From the NCBI GenBank assembly GCA_023248855.1, contig JAHFDS010000012.1:1-52550 (forward strand): 52,550 bases of DNA. Direction: 5' to 3'. The position numbers and the translations under genes were made by a program. The notes beneath the pieces are model-generated. The model did not search any database and was not told the origin of the DNA. It was given only the letters and a program-made list of their open reading frames with translations. This document shows positions 1 through 8,604 of this stretch, in pieces (within the stretch, counting starts at the first letter, position 1; every line of letters starts with the position of its first letter). Origin of the DNA: Myxococcales bacterium (GTDB lineage Bacteria > Myxococcota_A > Polyangia > JAHFDS01).

Positions 1-2
1 CG

Positions 3-2201
3 CCCCGGCTGTCGCCCGCACAGATCCGAAAGCGCGCGAGCCAGGTCGACATCCTGCTCAGCGAGGCGCACAAGGACGACCTCCTCGGGACGCCCTACAA
101 CGAGAACGCGCTCTACGGCGGGGCTGGCACCGACCGGCAGCCGCTCTACCACCTGGTCGTCATGACCACCGGAGGCGGTGGCCTCGACGTGGCCACCGCG
201 CCGGACGGCCAGGATCTCGTCTACTCGTTTCGCCCGAACCCGCAGGAGATCGACTTCACCGAGCCCGCTGCCGCCGAGATCCAGGCACTCCAGAACGGCG
301 GCCGCCACGTCGAGCACCAGGGCGACGCCATCGGCGACCTCACCATCGGCGGCACCACGGGCGTGTTCCTGCCGGACCTGCCCGCACCTGGCAGCCCGTT
401 CGACCGGCACCGCAGCCGCGCGCTCTTCGGCAGCGGCGTCGGCGAGCTCGACGCCGGCATCAAGTCGGCGAGCGGCCCCGGCTCGGACATCAGCCCGGGC
501 ATTGGGCGCGCGTGGGAGTTCCAGGAGAACCAGGACTCCGATTTCCAGGCCGGCGTCAGCGACGAGAAGCTCAAGACCGCCGGTACGAGCTACCGCGCCC
601 CCGCGTACACGACGACCGGCTTCGACCGCATCGTCGAGCTGCGCGCGTTCTTCCGGCTCTACCTCGACCTCAAGAAGGGCAAGCTCACCACGCCCGACAT
701 CACGCGACCGGACGAGTGCTTCGTCACGTGGCTCAACCTCAAGGACGGCGAGTGGTGGATCGTCGAGCCGGTGCTCCTGCGCGTGCCCCGCTCGCGCGAC
801 TTCCGTACCGGCTACCGCTACGAGCTCGAGCTCAAGGTGCTCGGGCGCATGGACCCCGCCAACGTGCCCTTTGCCACCAGCGTCGAGGCGCGACTCGAGG
901 GCTTCGACGCGTCAGAGGGCGCCGGTGCGGGCCTGCTCGAGCGAGCGCAGAGCTGGGTCGCCAAGGCCAGCGCAGCGCTCAACGAGCTCAACGGGGCGAT
1001 CCAGAAGGTCCAGGACGTCTTCAACGAGATCTCGGCCCTCGGCGGAAGCCTCACGAACCTGGTCTCGACTGCGTTCGGCGTCGCCCAGAACGCCATCGGC
1101 CTCATCGACGACGTCTCCGAGCTCGCGAAAGACGCAATGGACCTCGTGGGCGGCGTTGCCCAGGGCTCCATTGCGCTCGTGACGGTCCCGGTGCGCGACT
1201 GGGAGAACCTGGTCGTGTTCGCCGACAACTTCGCCCGCTCGCTCGAGCTCCTCGGCAATCAGCTCCCCGGCTCGAGCCCGGGTGCTGGCACGCCGCCTCC
1301 GTTCGCGCTCGGCGCGGGCGGCGACCTCGAGAGCGCCACGCGCGATCTGGCCCGCGCCGGCAAGCGCGCGGTCAATGCCCTGCGCGCCGAGGGCACAGCC
1401 GACTCCACCGATCCGCTGGTCACCGCCCAGCGCCGGCTCGAGCTCGCGCGCGCCGTGGACCCCGTGCTCGCGGCGGCGCCGCCAGCCCGCAGCGTCACGC
1501 AGGCGATCATCCTCCAGGGCGAGACCATCCGCGACGTTGCGCTGCGCCTTCTCGGCGACGACGCGCGCTGGAAGGAGCTCGTGATCCTGAACGACCTCCT
1601 GCCGCCCTACGTGACCGCCGACGGCTGCCCAGGCCTCCTCCGCGGTGGCGACCGCATCCTGGTCCCATCGCCCTCAGCTGCGCCGGCCGCAAGCGTCGCC
1701 CCGAGGGCCGGCGCGGGCCGACGCGCAGATCTGGCCGAGCGCCTCTACGGCACGGACCTCAAGCTCATCGACCCCGGGCGCTCCGCCGGCACCAGCATCG
1801 CCAGTGGCGTGGCCGGTGGTGGCCGCGGCATCGCCGAGCGCATCGCCCAGGAGATCGAGACCGTCCATGAGGTTCGCGGCGGCGACGCCGTCTTCGACTT
1901 CGCGCTCGTCCGAGGCGTGCCGAACCTCGCCCAGGCGCTCTACATCAAGGCCTCCACGCAGCCCGGCGAGTTGCGCCTCCACCCGAGCTTCGGCTTCGCG
2001 CTCCCGGTCGGCACGCGCCTCTCGCGCCTGTCGCTGTTCCTGGCGAGGTTCCAGGCCTATCGCACCATTGCCGCAGACGACCGGATCGCCTCCCTCGACG
2101 ACCTCACGGTGCGCGCCGAGGGGGACGTGCTGCGTATGAAGGTCCGGGCGACAGCCGTCGGCACGAGCGCGGTGGTGTCCGCGAGGACACCGGGGTTCTG
2201 A
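3..2201 (+). CDS. Baseplate protein, LysM plus gp25-like fusion (5' end outside window)
   Basis: Probable baseplate hub/wedge protein of a contractile tail. The frame is open to the left edge with coding-like residues. The first internal ATG (162) has no ribosome binding site, so the gene probably begins upstream; residue numbers here count from that ATG. A LysM domain lies at about 442-505, and such domains in tail proteins usually hold the protein on the tail tube or hub. The last 110 residues look like the T4 gp25 fold: a GVPNLAQAL stretch, a PGELRLHPSFG motif and a late DDRIASLDDL segment. The middle (about 265-350) is Ala-rich and helical. It precedes a baseplate J gene, though two minus-strand genes intervene. 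The domain calls come from reading motifs, not from a profile search; a separate upstream gene ending near 160 is less likely. Confidence 0.75.
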   Translation, partial: PRLSPAQIRKRASQVDILLSEAHKDDLLGTPYNENALYGGAGTDRQPLYHLVVMTTGGGGLDVATAPDGQDLVYSFRPNPQEIDFTEPAAAEIQALQNGGRHVEHQGDAIGDLTIGGTTGVFLPDLPAPGSPFDRHRSRALFGSGVGELDAGIKSASGPGSDISPGIGRAWEFQENQDSDFQAGVSDEKLKTAGTSYRAPAYTTTGFDRIVELRAFFRLYLDLKKGKLTTPDITRPDECFVTWLNLKDGEWWIVEPVLLRVPRSRDFRTGYRYELELKVLGRMDPANVPFATSVEARLEGFDASEGAGAGLLERAQSWVAKASAALNELNGAIQKVQDVFNEISALGGSLTNLVSTAFGVAQNAIGLIDDVSELAKDAMDLVGGVAQGSIALVTVPVRDWENLVVFADNFARSLELLGNQLPGSSPGAGTPPPFALGAGGDLESATRDLARAGKRAVNALRAEGTADSTDPLVTAQRRLELARAVDPVLAAAPPARSVTQAIILQGETIRDVALRLLGDDARWKELVILNDLLPPYVTADGCPGLLRGGDRILVPSPSAAPAASVAPRAGAGRRADLAERLYGTDLKLIDPGRSAGTSIASGVAGGGRGIAERIAQEIETVHEVRGGDAVFDFALVRGVPNLAQALYIKASTQPGELRLHPSFGFALPVGTRLSRLSLFLARFQAYRTIAADDRIASLDDLTVRAEGDVLRMKVRATAVGTSAVVSARTPGF

Positions 2202-2220
2202 GATGCGCAGGGGCCCGCAA

Positions 2221-2433
2221 TCAGTCGGTCTCGGCCGCAATCGCTCGGAGCGCCTTCCGGTGCTCGTCGGTCGGCAGCCAGCCGAGCGCGCTGGGGTTGA
2301 TGGCATTCACCTGGCACTCGAACAGCTCGTAGTAGGGGAGGTTGACCGCGGCGACGCGTTCGGCGCGCGCTCGGTCGTCGAAGACCCCGACCACGCGTCC
2401 CGCTCCCTGCCGGTCGAAGACAACGTAGACCAC
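2221..2433 (-). CDS. Small hypothetical protein (70 aa)
   Basis: Unrecognised small soluble protein. The GTG start at 2433 is chosen because a strong GGAGGAG ribosome binding site lies 8 nt upstream of it on the minus strand. The product begins VYVVFDRQG, carries a DDRARAERVAAVNL helix and ends in an acidic ETD tail. It lies 32 nt downstream of the 205-residue minus-strand gene, so the two are probably one small transcript. The pair sits between two baseplate genes on the opposite strand and looks like an accessory (moron) cassette. No function can be assigned. Confidence 0.6.
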   Translation of the reverse strand: MVYVVFDRQGAGRVVGVFDDRARAERVAAVNLPYYELFECQVNAINPSALGWLPTDEHRKALRAIAAETD

Positions 2434-2465
2434 GGACCATTCTCCTCCGAAGCGAGACGCGTTCT

Positions 2466-3083
2466 CTACCGACCACGGCGACCGGCCGGGTTGCGGGTGA
2501 CCTCGTGACTCCAGTCGCTCTGGACGAATTCCTTGAGCAGGTAGCCCTGCTCGACGAGCTCGTACGCGGCCGGCAGGACGGGGCGACCGGGCGCCTTCGC
2601 CACCGCCAGCCGTCGACCCACGTGGTACCGGAGGCGTGCGGAGAGTTTCTCGAGGGCGCTCCAGTCGATGCCATCCTCGTGGCCCCAGTTGCGCGCTCGC
2701 GTCTCGCTGTTGTGCCCGATGTGGGACTTCGTGAGGAGTCGCTCGCCAGCGCCGCCGAGATAGAGCTGCACGAGGCCAGCGCCGCGGATGTTGAAACGGA
2801 ACGTGTGGCCCTGGCAGGCCCCCGGATCGAGCTTGATGCGCTCGATCTCGAGCTTCTTTGTCACCGACGGCGACCACATCTGAAGGGCATGCACGAGGCC
2901 GTCTCCGCGATCGCACACCCCCACCCTGGCGACGGCATCGATGTCCGCCACGGACCGGAACTCCCTGAGCGGCTCGCCGAACCTCGAGGCGGTCTCGAAG
3001 ATCCGGAAGTCGGTCTCCGCCCAGATGAACTCCACGATCGCGATCTGGTCGTCGCGCGCGGCGAAGAAGTCGAGGCTAGCCAC
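2466..3083 (-). CDS. Conserved-looking hypothetical protein (205 aa)
   Basis: A soluble protein with no signal peptide or membrane segment. It starts at GTG 3083 with a weak ribosome binding site. The N-terminal half is aromatic and acidic (LDFFA, EFIWAETDFRIFE, FGEPLREF). The middle carries LYLGGAG and a KSHIGHNSETRARNWG stretch typical of a folded enzyme or binding domain, and the C-terminus is basic. I do not recognise the family. It is transcribed against the tail operon together with the 70-residue gene downstream. Their own orientation and compact size suggest independent expression, possibly from the lysogen. Superinfection exclusion would be a guess only. Confidence 0.7.
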   Translation of the reverse strand: MASLDFFAARDDQIAIVEFIWAETDFRIFETASRFGEPLREFRSVADIDAVARVGVCDRGDGLVHALQMWSPSVTKKLEIERIKLDPGACQGHTFRFNIRGAGLVQLYLGGAGERLLTKSHIGHNSETRARNWGHEDGIDWSALEKLSARLRYHVGRRLAVAKAPGRPVLPAAYELVEQGYLLKEFVQSDWSHEVTRNPAGRRGR

Positions 3084-3112
3084 CCGTGTGTGTCCGATGA
3101 AGGAGCGCCTTC

Positions 3113-4573
3113 GTGACGTTCCGACGTCGCGTCTTCGCCGAGATTCTCCAGGACATGATCGACCATGTCCAGCTGAACACGCCGCTCACCGATTTTCGCA
3201 TCGGCTCGGTGATCCGGACACTGCTCGAGGCGGCGGCGCTCGAGGACGACGAGGCGTACTTCCAGATGGCGCAGCTCCTGCGCGACTTCTCGTTCACCTC
3301 GGCGACCGGCGTGGAGCTCGACCGGCGCCTCGCCGACTTCGACCTCGAACGCGCCCCCGCAGCGCCCGCGCTCGGCGAGGTGGTGATCACCGCACCGCGC
3401 CCCGCCACGCGCGACATTGCGCTTGTCGCGCCCATCACCGTGTACGCGGACGAGACATCCGAGCGCCCGAGGGTCGACTTCGTGACGACGCAGGGCGGCG
3501 TCATCGCCGCGGGGCGCACGGCTTCGGCGGCCATCCCGATCGTGTCCACGGTTCCCGGTGCGTTCACCAATGTTCCGGCAGGCACGATCCGGTTCCTGCA
3601 GTCGCCCATCATGGGTCTCGAGGGCGCCACCTGCGAGAACCCCATCGCCGCCTTCGCCGGACGCGACTCGGAGAGCGACGATGACTTCCGCGCCCGCGCT
3701 CGCCGGCACATCCGCGCCCTGCCGCGCGGCACGGTGGCCGCCCTCGAGGGCAAGGTCATCGGCGTCCGTGCCTGGAACGCGGCGGGCGTGTTGCTCGGGC
3801 AGGTCTCGTCGGCGCTCCTGCGCGAGGAGCGCCCTGGCGAGAACACGCTCTTCATCCTCGACGCGACCCATCGCTTCGAGCAGACGACCGAGACGCTGCT
3901 GCAGCCCGAGCTCGCCCTGCCGGCAGCCACGCCGGGCCAGCGTCACGTCCACCTGTCGCACGCGCCCGTCGTACCGGAGACGCTCGAGCTGACGATCCAG
4001 ACCCCCGGTCCCTCCGGCTGGCTGACGCTTGCCGCACGCGATCCCGCAGCGCGCCGCTACTTCGATCTCGATGACACGACCGCGGTGGTCACGATCGGAA
4101 CGCTCCCGCCCGATCACGCGCATCGCGACCCGCGCACAGGGACGCTTGCGCCGGGGCTGCGCGCAGGGACGGCCGTGACTGCGCGGTTCGCCTGCTACAC
4201 GGGCCTCATCGGCGAGGTGCAGCGCGTCGTCAACGGCGACCCCGCTGATCGGCTGCGCTATCCGGGATGGAAGGCCGCGGGCACCCGCGTCCGCGTGCGC
4301 TACCCGCTCGTCCGGCAGGTCGATGTGCGACTCGCGGTCACGCCGAAGGAGGGCTTCGCGCGCGGCGATCTCGTCTCGCCCGTGATGGCGACCGTCGAGC
4401 AGTACATCAACGGGCTCGGCCTCGGTGCCGAGGTCGTGGTCGCGCGCATCGCGGCTCTCGCGATGTCGGTGCCCGGTGTCTTCGACGTCACGGCGCTCCT
4501 GCCGACGGGCAACGTGGTGCTGCTCGAGGACGAGGTGGCGCGCGCTCCGCGCGGGAGCGTCGTCGTCTCGTGA
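3113..4573 (+). CDS. Baseplate J/gp47-family protein
   Basis: Baseplate wedge component of a contractile tail (P2 gpJ / T4 gp6 type). The 486-residue product opens with a typical family N-terminus: an FxEIxxDM-like helix, then DFRIGSVIRTLLEAAALEDDEAYFQM and a TGVELDRRLADF segment at about 45-75. A SESDDDFRARARRHI segment near 190 matches the conserved ESDxxfRxR motif of baseplate J proteins. The GTG start at 3113 is supported by AAGGAG about 6 nt upstream. It is followed at 54 nt by the next + strand structural gene, so it probably shares the tail operon. The length is normal for the family. Confidence 0.88.
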   Translation: MTFRRRVFAEILQDMIDHVQLNTPLTDFRIGSVIRTLLEAAALEDDEAYFQMAQLLRDFSFTSATGVELDRRLADFDLERAPAAPALGEVVITAPRPATRDIALVAPITVYADETSERPRVDFVTTQGGVIAAGRTASAAIPIVSTVPGAFTNVPAGTIRFLQSPIMGLEGATCENPIAAFAGRDSESDDDFRARARRHIRALPRGTVAALEGKVIGVRAWNAAGVLLGQVSSALLREERPGENTLFILDATHRFEQTTETLLQPELALPAATPGQRHVHLSHAPVVPETLELTIQTPGPSGWLTLAARDPAARRYFDLDDTTAVVTIGTLPPDHAHRDPRTGTLAPGLRAGTAVTARFACYTGLIGEVQRVVNGDPADRLRYPGWKAAGTRVRVRYPLVRQVDVRLAVTPKEGFARGDLVSPVMATVEQYINGLGLGAEVVVARIAALAMSVPGVFDVTALLPTGNVVLLEDEVARAPRGSVVVS

Positions 4574-4626
4574 GACCCGTTGCCTGTGTTCGCCGGCTCC
4601 TCGGTCGGCTCCTCCGGAGGCTCGTG

Positions 4627-6054
4627 ATGGCGTCTGCCTACGTCTTCGAGATCGTCACCCACTGCAGGACGCCGCGCGTGCGCCTCTGGCTGCCGACCGA
4701 CCCGATCCCCGCGCGCCTCGCCGGAGAGGTGGGAAACCGCGGCATCTTCGAGGGGCGCGCCGAGATGCCCGGCGGGGCCCCCATCACCGGCACGTGGGTC
4801 GGCGTCCCCGACCTGCCCGCCGGCTACGACAGCGTCGCTCTCGATCTGCACGGGTCATCCGGGATCGCCGAGATCACGAGCCCGCTCGAGCGGGCCTGCG
4901 GCAAGGATCACGGCGCGCGCTTCGGCATCGCCCTGCGTCCGCACTCCGAGGCGACCCACGTGCTCGCGGTGACGTTCATCGCGACCGGCAGGTCCGTAAA
5001 GCTTCCGCCGCTTGCGGCGAAGCGGTCCTTCGACGTGCTGTCCGTTCGCGTGCCAGTGCCGGCGCCCGTGGGCGCTGCCGATCACGCGTGCAAGGGAGTC
5101 CTCCTCGCGGAGCTCGAGCGCGTGCCGAGGGCCGTCATGGACGCGCTCGAGGCGGGCAAGGCCGAGGCGCTCACGCTCTCGCCCGACGCTCGAGGGATCG
5201 ATCGGCTGGGCCCGTTCGAGCCGACCGGCCCCGCGAGCGGACGAATGGCCTTCACCCTGACCGAGACGGCCGACGACTTGCACCAGATGGTCCTCACGGC
5301 TCGCTGCCTCGAGGACCACCGCTTCGTCACGGCCACTGCGCCAGCGTTCGTGCATCAGGGACACCCGCGCGTGGAGCTCGTCGGGCCTGTGGCCGCTCGC
5401 GCCCTGCCCGCGGAGCCGCCGGCCCGCTTCCGCATCGGACCGTTCGACGGTCTCGAGCCGGGTCAGGCCGATCTCGTGCAGGCAGCCTTCGGTGACCTCC
5501 GGCGCCTCGGGCAGCCGTACAAGGGGCCCCCCTGGATCTTCCAGCTGCGCGTCCAGCCGTACCGGCGTGCAGACGGCTCGGTGAACGACACAGTGCCGCG
5601 GAGGCGGCGCGCGGGCTTCGCGGTGACCGAGGGCGGCGACCTCGGCGTGGTCGTCGCCGCGGACGAGGCGCACCCGCACCTCGAGTACGCACATGTCGAC
5701 AAGGGCCACTTCCAGCCCAGGCGGCCGCTCCGGCGCGCCGGCAATCCGTTCCTGCCGGCAGACAGCACGACGGGCTCGACCGTGATCGTCGTCCGCGGAG
5801 CCGGCATCGAGGAGCCAGTGGAGCTGCCCGGCCGCGGAGTCGTCTTCTACCTTGACGAGCACGAGCTCACGAACGCCCACGATGGCCTGCTGCGCGGGCT
5901 CGACACGGCCAGCGACCATTGCGGGACGCCGCTCCTGATGGCGCTTCACGTGCTCGCACCGTGCGGCTGCGTCTCGCGCCTCGAGCTCGAGCCGAGGGCG
6001 CACCCGCAGCTCCAGCTCGCAAGCGGCTTCCGGCCCCTGGCGGTGCAGCGATGA
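4627..6054 (+). CDS. Hypothetical tail/baseplate-associated protein (475 aa)
   Basis: Unrecognised protein in the baseplate operon. The ATG at 4627 follows a good CGGAGG site; a GTG one codon earlier is an alternative. The sequence is beta-rich without membrane segments. The C-terminal half has cysteines (HVLAPCGCVSR) and a run of short beta-like segments. Its stop overlaps the start of the next gene by 4 nt (ATGA), so the two are translated together. From position alone it is a likely structural or tail-tip protein; it could also be an adhesin-like component. Confidence 0.7.
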   Translation: MASAYVFEIVTHCRTPRVRLWLPTDPIPARLAGEVGNRGIFEGRAEMPGGAPITGTWVGVPDLPAGYDSVALDLHGSSGIAEITSPLERACGKDHGARFGIALRPHSEATHVLAVTFIATGRSVKLPPLAAKRSFDVLSVRVPVPAPVGAADHACKGVLLAELERVPRAVMDALEAGKAEALTLSPDARGIDRLGPFEPTGPASGRMAFTLTETADDLHQMVLTARCLEDHRFVTATAPAFVHQGHPRVELVGPVAARALPAEPPARFRIGPFDGLEPGQADLVQAAFGDLRRLGQPYKGPPWIFQLRVQPYRRADGSVNDTVPRRRRAGFAVTEGGDLGVVVAADEAHPHLEYAHVDKGHFQPRRPLRRAGNPFLPADSTTGSTVIVVRGAGIEEPVELPGRGVVFYLDEHELTNAHDGLLRGLDTASDHCGTPLLMALHVLAPCGCVSRLELEPRAHPQLQLASGFRPLAVQR

Positions 6055-6824
6055 ACGCCTTCGTTTTCGTGCACGACACGCTGATCGCGCGCCCCATCTG
6101 GAGGCAGCCGATCGTCCCCGACAAGCGCATCGTGCTTCCGCTCGCAGCGCTGGACCGAGATCTCGAGTCCGTCACGCTCCTGCCGGGCACGCGCGGTGCG
6201 TCTGCAGTGCGCCTCGTCCACCGCGGCCGGGGTACCGGCGAGCTCGAGCTCACCCCGGATACACCGCTCGTCGGGCCGTACGCCCTGTCTCTGCGGCTCC
6301 GCTACTCGGACGGCATCCAGCACGTCGATGATCGGGTGGATGCCGTCATCGAGGCACCCGCGAGTGCGTTCGGCATCCGCTTCACCGAGCACGGCACGGT
6401 GCGCGTCGACCTTCCGGTGCGCCTGGCAGTCACGCCCCTTCTGACGGCGCCCTCCGCATACCGCATCGAAACGACGGACCCTGGTCGGCCCCCGCTCGAG
6501 GTGCGCGCCATTGGCCGCGAGGAGCGTCGCCCGGACGCGGCCGGGGTACTCCGCGCCGTCAGCGACCCCACCTACCTCGAGCTCTTCGTGTCCGGGGCAC
6601 CCGGCACGTATCGCCTGCACCTGCCTGCGCTGCGCACGACCGAAGGCGGCGTCTTCGGCCCCACGAGCGGCACGTTCGTGGCCCGGCTGGTCAAGCGCGG
6701 CTTCGCGGAGCGCACGCTCGGTCCGAAGAGCGCGCACGCACAGGAGCTGGCTCCGGGGGTCGTCCTGTCGGCCCTGTTCGCCGAGGACGAGCGCGCCGGT
6801 GGACGGGAGGGCGGCAATGGCTGA
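6051..6824 (+). CDS. Hypothetical tail operon protein (257 aa)
   Basis: Beta-rich protein of unknown family beginning MNAFVFVHDTLIARPIWRQ. It starts in an ATGA overlap with the upstream gene, and its end overlaps the next gene by 8 nt. It has no signal peptide or transmembrane segment. The repeated pattern of short beta strands with Gly/Pro turns (for example GPYALSLRLRYSDG and APGTYRLHLPAL) resembles Ig-like or jelly-roll structural domains, which would fit a tail decoration or fibre-attachment role. That is inference from position and composition. Confidence 0.65.
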   Translation: MNAFVFVHDTLIARPIWRQPIVPDKRIVLPLAALDRDLESVTLLPGTRGASAVRLVHRGRGTGELELTPDTPLVGPYALSLRLRYSDGIQHVDDRVDAVIEAPASAFGIRFTEHGTVRVDLPVRLAVTPLLTAPSAYRIETTDPGRPPLEVRAIGREERRPDAAGVLRAVSDPTYLELFVSGAPGTYRLHLPALRTTEGGVFGPTSGTFVARLVKRGFAERTLGPKSAHAQELAPGVVLSALFAEDERAGGREGGNG

Positions 6825-8604
6825 CCGCTTCCAGGGCGCCATCGACCAGGTGCGAGACGAGCTCTTCGTCGACAGCGCTGACGGTCGCTACCTCGACGTG
6901 ATCGGCGAGAACTTCGGCCTGTTCCGTCCGCCCGCAGGCGTCGACGACGACACGTGGCGACAGGTCCTGCGCATCTGCCTCATGGCGCCGAAGACCACCG
7001 AGGAGCGCCTCTTCGCGCTCCTCGACGTCCTGCTCGGTGACGCCGTCCGCATCGACTACCTCGGCGACCCGGTGACCGCGCCGCCGGACCTGCGCGTCGA
7101 GCTCCTGCTCAATCCCGCCGCGCCTACTTCGGCGCGCCCGCATCCGCCTGCGGTGGCCGTTCGCCTGACAGGTCGTAGCGTGCCGGCCGATGCTCCCGCA
7201 CCCGGGCTCGGGACGGTGACGATTGGCGCCGGTGGCGTGCAGGTCGGAACGCCCGGCTCTCCCGATCCCGCGCCGAGACCGGGGCCGGAAGTCGTCGTGC
7301 CCCGAGCCGTGGGCGGCACGATCGCCGCGAAGCTCGCGCACGCTCCCGTGATCCCGGACTCTGTCGAGCTCTGGGTAAACCCCCACACGCCGGCGGCGTC
7401 CGTGCCGGTTCGCCTTTCTCCCCCGCATTTCAGCGTCGATGCCGCGGGCCGCGTCTCCTTCGACATCCTTCCCGCGCCCCTCACGTTCTTCGCCATCGAT
7501 CCCTCGACGAGCGCACCGGTTCCTCGGCCCGGTCTGCCCACCGGCGCCGAGGTCCTTGCGACCTACCGGATCGACACGCGCACCCTTGCCGGCCTCGGCG
7601 CTGCGCTGCGCCTCGCGCTCCCGCCGACCTACCGGGTGTCCGTCCCGGAGGCGTCGCGCAGGCACGCGTGGACCGATCTCGAGGGGTGCGTTCGCACGAT
7701 GGAGGCAGTCCTGCTCCCCGGCCCGCCTGCGACCGAGGACCCGCACCCGCGCTTCCGCTCGCTCGAGACGCGCATCGACCTGCGCTCCTGGTCGCTGTTC
7801 GACGTCGGCCGCGCACCGGGGCCGCCCGAGGCGCAGCCCACAACGCCGTTCCTCGACCAGGTCACAGTGGGCCCGCGCGTGTTCGTGGACCTGCGCCGGC
7901 GCGACGACGTCACGCGAGTCCCCGCCGACCTGCGCCAGGCGAGCTACCTGCACGACGACTTCGAGCATCCGCTGCCGCCCGCCGTCCGCGATCGCACCGT
8001 CGAGGAGCCGGCCGGCGAGCCCTGGGACCCGCCGCCCGCTCCCGCTGTCGCACCCGCCCCGCAGCGCTGGGCCGTCCATCCCTGGAACGCTTCTGGCGAC
8101 CCCGCGCGTCTGTCGATGGATCGCGCCTTCCCGGGCCCGCACGTCTACACGTTCGACGCGCGCCTTCAGCCGTGTGGCCGCGAGCGCGTCCTCGGCGATC
8201 CTTCGAGCTGGGAGCCCTTCGCCGAGGAGTTCGCAACGGTGCTCGCCCGCGACCCCCGCAATGGGCGCGACCTCCCCGTCGTCGTGCGGCAGGATCCCTT
8301 CGCAATCAATCCCTTCACCGGCTCGGCGCTCGAAACGGCACCCGGCTCGGGCATCCTCTACCGGGACATCGCGGTCCCCCGCCCACACGCGCCCGATCCC
8401 ACGCGCGCCGACCATCCGCTCGTCCTCTTCGCCGATGATTTCTGGATCGAACGCCTGAAGACACTCGTGGACCTCGTGCGCGCCGCCGGCGTCTTCGTGA
8501 CCTTCGAGCGCAGCGCCGAGCCCGCACCGGACCCGGCTCCGCCCTGGTTCTGCGAGCCCTGCTACGCGGTCCGGTTCTACACGGACGCGGAGGCCACATC
8601 ATGA
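6817..8604 (+). CDS. Putative baseplate wedge / tail protein I-like protein (595 aa)
   Basis: Structural protein following the J-type gene in a contractile-tail operon, the place where a tail protein I or gp7-like wedge component is expected. The N-terminal 70 residues (ADGRYLDVIGENFGLFRPP, then DDDTWRQVLRICLMAPK) resemble the start of baseplate-associated proteins that contact J. A long Pro-rich region follows, with an Arg/Pro-rich C-terminal half. The ATG at 6817 has GGGAGG upstream and lies inside the end of the previous gene. The downstream gene starts in an ATGA overlap. The family assignment is weak. Confidence 0.6.
   Translation: MADRFQGAIDQVRDELFVDSADGRYLDVIGENFGLFRPPAGVDDDTWRQVLRICLMAPKTTEERLFALLDVLLGDAVRIDYLGDPVTAPPDLRVELLLNPAAPTSARPHPPAVAVRLTGRSVPADAPAPGLGTVTIGAGGVQVGTPGSPDPAPRPGPEVVVPRAVGGTIAAKLAHAPVIPDSVELWVNPHTPAASVPVRLSPPHFSVDAAGRVSFDILPAPLTFFAIDPSTSAPVPRPGLPTGAEVLATYRIDTRTLAGLGAALRLALPPTYRVSVPEASRRHAWTDLEGCVRTMEAVLLPGPPATEDPHPRFRSLETRIDLRSWSLFDVGRAPGPPEAQPTTPFLDQVTVGPRVFVDLRRRDDVTRVPADLRQASYLHDDFEHPLPPAVRDRTVEEPAGEPWDPPPAPAVAPAPQRWAVHPWNASGDPARLSMDRAFPGPHVYTFDARLQPCGRERVLGDPSSWEPFAEEFATVLARDPRNGRDLPVVVRQDPFAINPFTGSALETAPGSGILYRDIAVPRPHAPDPTRADHPLVLFADDFWIERLKTLVDLVRAAGVFVTFERSAEPAPDPAPPWFCEPCYAVRFYTDAEATS

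Noticed and set aside
4267-4626. Upstream extension of the 475-residue gene
   Set aside because: The added residues are Arg/Ala-rich shadow of the baseplate J gene; the ATG at 4627 has its own ribosome binding site.
6691-8415. Long minus-strand open frame (574 codons) opposite the tail gene
   Set aside because: Its product is Arg/Ala/Gly-rich without motifs and lies entirely antisense to well-supported + strand genes; GC-rich codon bias leaves such frames open.
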